From contig NZ_CAMLDV010000065.1 in the NCBI RefSeq assembly GCF_946478835.1, forward strand, positions 1 to 18,689: DNA of 18,689 nt, written 5' to 3'. The position numbers were made by a program, and so were the translations under genes. Of this stretch, positions 13,915 through 18,689 are shown piece after piece (the stretch's first letter is position 1; each line of letters starts with the position of its first letter). The stretch is from an uncultured Bdellovibrio sp. GTDB taxonomy: Bacteria; Bdellovibrionota; Bdellovibrionia; Bdellovibrionales; Bdellovibrionaceae. Under the pieces are notes generated by a model, which was given only the letters and a program-made list of their open reading frames with translations, did not search any database and was not told the origin of the DNA.

Positions 13915-14425
13915 CAGAGTTTGAAAGTTCCCGCGCCCACTTCCAAAGCTGGTCAGGCGACAATCCCGGAGTGCCTTCCAGTTTCCAGTAACTTTTCGGC
14001 CAGACTTGTTTGTTAAACCTCATCGGATGCGTCGGAACTCCCAAGAGTTTTCCAATCAGTTCCGTGCAGTAAAATGCATCGTCACTCCACGAATACCAAA
14101 AATCAAAAGGACGACCCATGTAAGGTTTTACTTGGGACAAATGCACATCCATCGGGATCTCAACAATATCAGCGACAACACCACGGTGTTGCAGGTCTTC
14201 CCAAGAAACAATCGCGACACCTTCGCCGGGATAAGCATTGAGCCACTTATCACCAATCTCATCAAATTGAATCGCTGTGTGAGAAAATCTTCCGCCAGGT
14301 TCGTATTGCACAAGCTCACCATTGCGATCATAAAGTTCTAAAAAAGCGATGCGCGATTTTGCAAAAGCCGGGGAGCTTAAAAAGATAAAAAGAAGCGCAA
14401 AAGAAAGCCATGTTTTCATACCCAT
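13907..14425 (-). CDS. Exported NlpC/P60-like (YiiX type, permuted) cysteine hydrolase
   Basis: A 172-residue protein with a signal peptide (MGMKTWLSFALLFIFLSSPAFA, about 1-22). GRFSHTAIQF (His49) early and AFYCTELIGKLLG (Cys120, Glu122) late match the circularly permuted papain-like arrangement of the YiiX/YebB group, in which the histidine precedes the cysteine. Relatives cleave amide or peptide bonds in cell wall or lipid substrates; a periplasmic or envelope role fits the signal peptide. The first ATG is at 14423-14425 and another in frame at 14417-14419; neither has a strong ribosome-binding site. The 3' end overlaps the EEP-protein gene by eight bases, tail to tail. The specific substrate is unknown. 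Confidence 0.75.
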   Translation of the reverse strand: MGMKTWLSFALLFIFLSSPAFAKSRIAFLELYDRNGELVQYEPGGRFSHTAIQFDEIGDKWLNAYPGEGVAIVSWEDLQHRGVVADIVEIPMDVHLSQVKPYMGRPFDFWYSWSDDAFYCTELIGKLLGVPTHPMRFNKQVWPKSYWKLEGTPGLSPDQLWKWARELSNSAK

Positions 14426-14468
14426 GGCATACTTTTAAAGGTCTATGAAGGCAAGAAATAGCGCCGGG

Positions 14469-15002
14469 TTATTTTTTAGAAGCTCTGTGCGTAAGCCAAA
14501 GGGTAGGAGATTTTACAAGAGTCACAAGTTCTCCTCCTAAAGCCGCACCAAAAAGCCACAAAAGGCCCGCTTCAAAAGTCACTTCATGGCTGACAAGAGC
14601 TAAGCCACCCAAAGAGACTAAAGCCAGCGTTGAGATGCTCAAAACGCGGGAACGCAAAATCATCAACCATTCATCACGTTTTAAAATCACACGCGCCATT
14701 AAGAATGAAATCGAAAGATAAAGAGCACCACAGAAGACGTTACAGAATTGAGGACTGATCTTCATAAAGTAATGCATCAATCCGCCGCCATCAAAAAAGA
14801 GCTGCACACCAAACTGCGAACAGCTCATCAAAGTTACGAGTGAACCCAGCAAATGTGCAAAACCCAACTTCGTCGCCACAGTCCACGCAGAAGGAAGTTC
14901 TCTCTGTAATTGCTCATGAATCTTAGAAAGAACAAAAGAGGAGCCAGCAATGTCTGCCGGATCATTCACAAAAGACTCAAAATCTTTTTTAATGTCTTTC
15001 AT
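14469..15002 (-). CDS. Four-helix membrane protein, probable anti-sigma partner of the adjacent ECF sigma factor
   Basis: A 177-residue protein. A hydrophilic N-terminal segment of about 42 residues (MKDIKKDFESFVNDPADIAG onward) is followed by four predicted membrane helices (about 43-63, 85-107, 117-137, 142-163). It starts eight bases after the sigma factor stop codon, with AGGAG six bases before the ATG, so the two are translated together. That position, and a cytosolic tail before membrane helices, is how many ECF anti-sigma factors are organised. I do not recognise a zinc-binding anti-sigma motif. Cysteines occur at the membrane face (MSCSQF, FCNVFC), which could sense metal or redox state given the metal-related genes nearby. 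That is speculation. The family is not recognised. Confidence 0.7.
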   Translation of the reverse strand: MKDIKKDFESFVNDPADIAGSSFVLSKIHEQLQRELPSAWTVATKLGFAHLLGSLVTLMSCSQFGVQLFFDGGGLMHYFMKISPQFCNVFCGALYLSISFLMARVILKRDEWLMILRSRVLSISTLALVSLGGLALVSHEVTFEAGLLWLFGAALGGELVTLVKSPTLWLTHRASKK

Positions 15003-15010
15003 ATAGTCTC

Positions 15011-15541
15011 CTAGTTCTTTCCAAGGCCACGTAACACACGCAAACTACGACTCACGATTTGACGAATATTGCTTTCGGACTCTTTCAAAATTTCCGCAAT
15101 TTCGTTGTACTCCAGCTCATCCAAATAACGAAGCTTCATCACTTCTTGCTCGCGGGGTTTAAGCCCATTAAGCAAGGCCTGAGCTTCATCCTTCGTCTCT
15201 AATATAGGAGCGGCTCCGTCAGTTTGTGACAAAGAATCATCCCACTCGGCAAAATCCTTAATTTCGCGGTTTCTATAGTCTTTCAGCTCACTGCGCGTGA
15301 TGACGTAGATCCAGGCTAAGGCCGAATGGCGAGGGTCATAGAGATGCTTTTTGCGGTGAAGCTGCATAAATACAATCTGCAATAAATCTTCCGCGCGCTC
15401 CGTCGGAAGACCGCGACGGTGGGCGTAGCTTAGAATACGACCAGACTGTCTCAAATAAAGATGGTCCAAGGCCTTATATTCGCCCTCGGACAATTTAATG
15501 AGTAACTCTTCGTCTGTTAGATCCTGCAGATTTTTTTTCAT
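15011..15541 (-). CDS. ECF-type sigma-70 family RNA polymerase sigma factor
   Basis: A 176-residue protein. Region 2 (about 25-95) has ALDHLYLRQSGRILSYAHRR and the core-binding AEDLLQIVFMQLHRKKHLYD, then ALAWIYVITRSELKDYRNR. Region 4 (about 118-172) has LNGLKPREQEVMKLRYLDEL and the helix-turn-helix YNEIAEILKESESNIRQIVSRSLRVLR. There is no region 3, so it is an ECF sigma factor. It would direct RNA polymerase to a small regulon, most likely including its own operon and the divergent metal-related genes that start 70 bp away. The ATG at 15539-15541 has a weak ribosome-binding site. The 70-bp divergent spacer contains small palindromes (TTGTCACAA, CCAAGTTGG), but I cannot identify a confident ECF promoter there. 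Confidence 0.9.
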   Translation of the reverse strand: MKKNLQDLTDEELLIKLSEGEYKALDHLYLRQSGRILSYAHRRGLPTERAEDLLQIVFMQLHRKKHLYDPRHSALAWIYVITRSELKDYRNREIKDFAEWDDSLSQTDGAAPILETKDEAQALLNGLKPREQEVMKLRYLDELEYNEIAEILKESESNIRQIVSRSLRVLRGLGKN

Positions 15542-15611
15542 CCGTTTGTCACAACCAAGTTGGCTTCATCCTAATGATAGTTAAAGGCGCGCACAACAAG
15601 GAAATGAGAAT

Positions 15612-16241
15612 ATGAATAAATTGATACTTGGAATTTTAGTACTTATATGTGGTGCCGTCACAGCCAATGCACATCCGGTTTCTTTTCAAGGAGCCGTGTC
15701 ACTCATGTCTTATAATAAAGAAAAAGAGAACGAGCTTTTACTGACGTACTCTTTTGATCGTCAGTGGGCTGTGGGTCTTAACTATTTCAAAATGGAGAAT
15801 TTTGAATTCACAATTCCGCGAATCAACTTTCTTGCGAAACGTTGGAACAACGATGACTCGCAGGGAAATATTTATTTAAGCGCCGGCTACGGAAGTGACA
15901 GATCTTATGACGAAATCAAAGGTGTCGCTCTAGGCTCCGTCGAAGCCGATTGGGAATCTCGCAAGTACTATACATCCATTCAGTATAATAAATTTTTTCG
16001 ACAGGACTCTGATAAAGCAGATCGCACAGATTATGAACACATTAAAGGACGACTCGGCGTCGCCCCTTACTTGGCAGAGTTTAGTGAACTCAACACATGG
16101 CTCATTGTTCAATTCGACAAAGAAAATGACAAGGCTATTGAGACAACTCAATTCATTCGCATGTTCTATAAAAACGCAATGATCGAACTTGGCGCCACTA
16201 TAGGCGGAGGCTGGGCTTTTAATTATATGGTGCACTTTTAA
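15612..16241 (+). CDS. Exported protein, probable outer-membrane beta-barrel, unknown function
   Basis: A 209-residue protein. A signal peptide (MNKLILGILVLICGAVTANA, cleavage about residue 20) is followed by alternating aromatic and hydrophobic strands (ELLLTYSFDRQWAVGLNYFK, GNIYLSAGYG, KYYTSIQYNKFF, NTWLIVQFDKEND, TTQFIRMFYKNAMIELGATI). It ends in AFNYMVHF, a terminal-Phe pattern typical of outer-membrane proteins. About eight strands are plausible. I do not recognise the family. The ATG at 15612 has AAGGAA eight bases upstream. It is divergent from the sigma factor and is the first gene of a run leading to MerP- and MerT-like proteins, so a part in metal sensing or passage is possible but unproven. 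It could also be simply a target of the sigma factor. Confidence 0.75.
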   Translation: MNKLILGILVLICGAVTANAHPVSFQGAVSLMSYNKEKENELLLTYSFDRQWAVGLNYFKMENFEFTIPRINFLAKRWNNDDSQGNIYLSAGYGSDRSYDEIKGVALGSVEADWESRKYYTSIQYNKFFRQDSDKADRTDYEHIKGRLGVAPYLAEFSELNTWLIVQFDKENDKAIETTQFIRMFYKNAMIELGATIGGGWAFNYMVHF

Positions 16242-16305
16242 GCGACGGCAGTCGGCAGAGTGGAGCGCGGCACGCGCGGGAACTGAAGCATTATAAGGAG
16301 TAACT

Positions 16306-16581
16306 ATGAAAAAAATCATTCTCTCTCTAACAATCCTCTTCGCAACAACAACGTCTTTCGCTGCGGAAGTTGAAACCGTCGGAGTCAAAGGAATGGTTTG
16401 CTCTTTTTGCGCTCAAGGTATTACGAAAAAATTTAAAGAGCAGCCCGAAGTTGCAAACGTGGATGTGAGCCTTGAAAACAAATTCGTAAAGCTCACATAC
16501 AAAGACGGGCAGAAGATGACTCACGAAAAAATCCAAACTCTTTTAAAAGAGGCAGGATATGAAGCTAGCTTCAACAAATAA
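16306..16581 (+). CDS. Periplasmic heavy-metal-associated (MerP-like) protein
   Basis: A 91-residue protein with a signal peptide (about 1-20, SFAA-E) and a single HMA domain. The metal site is GMVCSFCAQGITKKF (Cys32, Cys35), followed by VANVDVSLENKFVKLTYKDG and IQTLLKEAGYEA, the usual beta-alpha-beta-beta-alpha-beta order. CxxC domains of this kind bind Cu(I), Hg(II) or Zn(II). An exported single-domain form resembles MerP, which passes metal to MerT. A strong ribosome-binding site (AAGGAG, seven bases before the ATG) fixes the start. It follows the barrel-like gene by 64 bp, which include a GC-rich hairpin at 16265-16277, and overlaps the next gene by 23 bp. The metal cannot be told from the sequence. 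Confidence 0.88.
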   Translation: MKKIILSLTILFATTTSFAAEVETVGVKGMVCSFCAQGITKKFKEQPEVANVDVSLENKFVKLTYKDGQKMTHEKIQTLLKEAGYEASFNK

Positions 16582-16936
16582 GTTCTTTACGTTTCTCACG
16601 CTGTTTAGTTCGACGGGCACGCTGATCTGTTGTGCTCTACCAGCTTTACTCGTAAGCCTGGGCATGGGCGCTGTCCTTGCGGGCCTTGCCGGAAATGTTC
16701 CGGGGCTTATATGGGTTTCCGAGAATAAGCTCACAGTTTTTGTGTTCGCCGGAATCATGTTGTCATTCAACGGTTTTCTTCTTTGGAGAAACCGCAACGC
16801 TCCGTGTCCCGTTGACCCGAAGCTCAGAGATGCCTGCATTTCAGGCAGAAAGTTCTCTTCTCGCGTCTATATTCTATCAGTTCTTGTTTTCCTCACCGGA
16901 TTTTTCTTCGCGTTTATCGCTCCAAAGATCTTTTAA
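16559..16936 (+). CDS. MerT-like membrane metal transporter
   Basis: A 125-residue inner-membrane protein with three likely helices (about 20-44, 57-75, 102-121). Helix 1 begins TGTLICCALPALLVSLGMGA with the paired cysteines Cys24-Cys25, as in the first helix of MerT. A second cysteine pair (Cys83, Cys93 in APCPVDPKLRDAC) lies in the loop before the last helix, as in MerT's cytoplasmic loop. MerT accepts Hg(II) from MerP and moves it inward. The gene overlaps the MerP-like gene by 23 bp in another frame and has AGAGG six bases before its ATG, so the two are translationally coupled. No mercuric reductase or MerR gene is visible. Copper or another soft metal is as likely as mercury. Confidence 0.75.
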   Translation: MKLASTNKFFTFLTLFSSTGTLICCALPALLVSLGMGAVLAGLAGNVPGLIWVSENKLTVFVFAGIMLSFNGFLLWRNRNAPCPVDPKLRDACISGRKFSSRVYILSVLVFLTGFFFAFIAPKIF

Positions 16937-16942
16937 TGCGGC

Positions 16943-16960
16943 GCACTTCGATTGAAGTGC
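16943..16960 (+). terminator. Hairpin after the MerT-like gene (possible terminator)
   Basis: GCACTTC (16943-16949) pairs perfectly with GAAGTGC (16954-16960) across a 4-base loop, seven bases after the MerT-like stop. No T-run follows, so it may be a weak terminator or an mRNA 3' end stabiliser. Confidence 0.4.
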
Positions 16961-16973
16961 CTCGTACTCCAGA

Positions 16974-17003
16974 TTGACTAATTGCAATGAAGACAGGTAT
17001 CTC
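16974..17003 (+). promoter_or_regulatory. Possible promoter of the pyrophosphatase gene
   Basis: TTGACT at 16974-16979 is a good -35 box. The best -10 candidate (TATCTC, 16998-17003, spacing 18) is poor. It lies in the 112-bp gap before the pyrophosphatase and after the hairpin, where a promoter is expected. Confidence 0.3.
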
Positions 17004-17048
17004 TAAGCCTTCGTAATTTAAACGAGAAATCAAACATGGAGTGCAACA

Positions 17049-18689
17049 ATGTTTAGTGAATCTTTGCTAATTTCTCCGGCGATTGCTGGGGTGGTTGGTT
17101 TGGTCGTTGCCCTGGCTTTGTACCTTCGCGTGAAGGCGCAACCATCTGGTAACGAGACAATGAATCGCATCGCGGGCTACGTTCGTGAAGGCGCAATGGC
17201 TTTCCTTGTGCGTGAGTACAAGGTTTTGACTGTCTACGCAATCGTCGTAGGCTTGGCTCTTTGGTACGCTCTAGGCGGAATCGCAGCGGGATCTTTCATC
17301 CTTGGCGCATTCTTGTCTTTGCTAGCGGGCTTCTTCGGTATGAAAGCCGCTACATATGCAAACGTTCGTACATCTCAAGCAGCAACGACTGGTTCTAAAG
17401 CAGCGGCTTTGCTTGTCGCTCTTGATGGTGGAGCTGTGATGGGTTTGTCCGTTGCAGGTCTTGGCTTGATCGGTCTTGGCGCACTTTACATGTGTTTCAA
17501 AGGCACTGAGCACGTTGGAACTATTCTTCACTCTTTCGCAGTGGGCGCTTCTTCTATCGCTCTTTTCGCTCGTATCGGTGGTGGTATCTATACTAAAGCC
17601 GCTGACGTTGGTGCGGATATCGCGGGTAAGGTTGTAGAGAACATTCCTGAAGACGATCCTCGTAACCCAGGCGTTATCGCAGATAACGTGGGTGATAACG
17701 TTGGTGACGTTGCAGGTATGGGTGCTGACATTTATGAATCGATGGTTGCAGCGATCGTTTCTGCAATGGCGATTGCTTTGACAATCCCAGCAGAAAAATT
17801 GACGTCACTAGTAACTGGTGGAGACGCAGAAGCAGCTCGCACAGCGGGTGTGACTTTGCCATTGTTGCTTTCAACTTTGGGTCTTGTGATCTCTATCATC
17901 GTGATCTTCGCAGCGCGCGTTTTCAAAAATGGAAAACCTGCGACAGTTCTTCGTAACGCTTTGATCGTTCCACCGATTCTTTTGACAATCGCGTCTTTCA
18001 TCGTGATGCCAATGTTCGGTATCAGCCAATCTGTGACTGTTGCTTTGGCAGCGGGTGCATTTGGTGGAGCTTTGATCGGTCTTATCACTGAGTACTACAC
18101 AGCGGCTCGTCCAATCCGTCTTGTTGCTGAAGCAGCATTGACTGGTGCGGGTACTGGTGTGATCCGTGGTTTGGCGGTAGGTATGGAATCAACTGCAATC
18201 CCAATGTTGATCGTTGTTGGTGCAGCTTACATCGCGGACCACGCTTTGGGTCTTTACGGTATCGCTATCGCAGCCGTTGGTATGTTGGCAGGTACTGCAG
18301 TTGTTATGACTGTAGATGCTTACGGCCCTATTGCTGACAACGCGGGTGGTATCTCTGAGATGTCGGGTCTTGGTAAAAACGTTCGTGACATCACTGACGA
18401 ACTAGATGCCGTTGGTAACACAACAGCAGCTATCGGTAAGGGTTTCGCGATCGGTTCTGCGATCTTGACAGTTCTTGCTCTATTCTCTGCATTCAACATG
18501 GAAGTAAACCACGTTCGTACGCAAGCAGGTTTGGCAGCAATGTCTTTGGATCTTACTTCTTCTGGCGTTTTGATCGGTATCTTGATCGGTTCAATCCTTC
18601 CGTTCCTAGTTGGTTCAACAACTATGACTGCGGTTGGTAAAGCAGCTCAAAAAATCGTTGTTGAAATCGCTCGTCAATTCAAAGAAATC
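17049..18689 (+). CDS. hppA: Membrane-bound ion-translocating pyrophosphatase (M-PPase), 3'-truncated by window edge
   Basis: The frame is open from ATG 17049 (GGAG at 17038-17041, spacing 7) to the window end, giving 547 residues of a protein usually near 700. It hydrolyses cytoplasmic pyrophosphate and pumps H+ or Na+ outward. Seen: the pyrophosphate loop [12 protein letters not shown] (183-194), [10 protein letters not shown] (199-208), [20 protein letters not shown] (212-231), [13 protein letters not shown] (422-434) and [13 protein letters not shown] (455-467). Alanine at 460 (GNTTAA, not GNTTKA) marks the K+-dependent subfamily. The gate glutamate is in DIYES (E230), the position used by Na+-pumping enzymes, rather than one helix turn later. 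In the DX7KXE motif the final Glu is Val196, with Glu at 197. It is a separate unit from the metal genes upstream. Confidence 0.95.
   Translation, partial: MFSESLLISPAIAGVVGLVVALALYLRVKAQPSGNETMNRIAGYVREGAMAFLVREYKVLTVYAIVVGLALWYALGGIAAGSFILGAFLSLLAGFFGMKAATYANVRTSQAATTGSKAAALLVALDGGAVMGLSVAGLGLIGLGALYMCFKGTEHVGTILHSFAVGASSIALFARIGGGIYTKAADVGADIAGKVVENIPEDDPRNPGVIADNVGDNVGDVAGMGADIYESMVAAIVSAMAIALTIPAEKLTSLVTGGDAEAARTAGVTLPLLLSTLGLVISIIVIFAARVFKNGKPATVLRNALIVPPILLTIASFIVMPMFGISQSVTVALAAGAFGGALIGLITEYYTAARPIRLVAEAALTGAGTGVIRGLAVGMESTAIPMLIVVGAAYIADHALGLYGIAIAAVGMLAGTAVVMTVDAYGPIADNAGGISEMSGLGKNVRDITDELDAVGNTTAAIGKGFAIGSAILTVLALFSAFNMEVNHVRTQAGLAAMSLDLTSSGVLIGILIGSILPFLVGSTTMTAVGKAAQKIVVEIARQFKEI

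Noticed and set aside
14456..14478. Possible terminator after the membrane anti-sigma-like gene
   Set aside because: The stem is short and AT-rich, and the T-run is on the wrong strand for the minus-strand operon.
15546..15565. Small palindromes TTGTCACAA and CCAAGTTGG in the divergent sigma/barrel spacer
   Set aside because: The arms are only four bases; no matching -35/-10 pair for an ECF or sigma70 promoter could be placed, so they are not called operators.
16265..16277. GC-rich hairpin (GCGCG, loop GCA, CGCGC) between the barrel-like and MerP-like genes
   Set aside because: The stem is only five base pairs with no T-run; it could be chance in a GC-rich spacer, so it is not called a terminator.
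15930..16388. Minus-strand ORF of 152 codons spanning the barrel-like and MerP-like genes
   Set aside because: It crosses two well-supported + strand genes with signal peptides and ribosome-binding sites and shows no motif of its own.
17053..18088. Minus-strand ORFs within 17053-18088
   Set aside because: They lie opposite the pyrophosphatase, which is continuous and full of family motifs.
1..18689. CRISPR arrays, tRNA or rRNA genes, insertion sequences
   Set aside because: No regularly spaced repeats, no tRNA- or rRNA-like stretches, and no transposase reading frames or terminal repeats were seen in reading the window.

Overview
The window looks like chromosomal DNA of a Gram-negative, probably Bdellovibrio-like bacterium. 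Evidence is moderate: signal peptides and small outer-membrane-type proteins, a membrane-bound pyrophosphatase, an ECF sigma factor with a membrane partner, and moderate GC with a more AT-rich polysaccharide block. The species assignment is an inference from gene content, not a database result.

Region 1 (1-10153) is a surface-glycan locus. The left end carries the C-terminal half of a class III aminotransferase, a PseG-GNAT fusion and PseI, which are steps of CMP-pseudaminic acid synthesis; PseB, PseC and PseF are not in view and may lie upstream. A multi-spanning O-antigen polymerase/ligase-like gene sits on the opposite strand. It is followed on the + strand by an unfamiliar HP-motif glycosyltransferase, the best local candidate for the enzyme that adds the nonulosonic acid. 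Next come a DegT-type aminotransferase, a small PglC-like phosphoglycosyl transferase, a WbpM/PglF-type 4,6-dehydratase and a galactose-mutarotase-like protein. Dehydratase, aminotransferase and transferase together form a plausible module that makes a UDP-4-amino-6-deoxy-HexNAc and loads it on undecaprenyl phosphate to start a glycan.

Region 2 (10158-12062) is a small accessory patch. It holds a secreted barrel-like protein (minus strand), a decayed Xre-family regulator that lost its middle, an intact Phd/VapC toxin-antitoxin pair and a PPC-domain protein. The Phd/VapC promoter overlaps two GTACGTAC palindromes spaced exactly 20 bp apart, and the predicted transcript start falls on the antitoxin ATG.

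Region 3 (12063-14425) has a cysteine synthase preceded by a 12-codon leader ORF whose ribosome-binding site lies in a hairpin. A short-gap downstream gene encodes an endonuclease/exonuclease/phosphatase-fold protein, and a convergent gene encodes a secreted NlpC/P60-like (YiiX-type) cysteine hydrolase.

Region 4 (14469-16936) has an ECF sigma factor and a four-helix membrane protein (likely its anti-sigma). They are transcribed divergently from an exported barrel-like protein, a periplasmic MerP-like metal-binding protein and a MerT-like membrane protein. This looks like a metal-handling unit under ECF rather than MerR control.

Region 5 (17049-18689) is the first 547 residues of a membrane pyrophosphatase whose visible residues suggest K+ dependence and possibly Na+ transport; the gene runs off the right edge.
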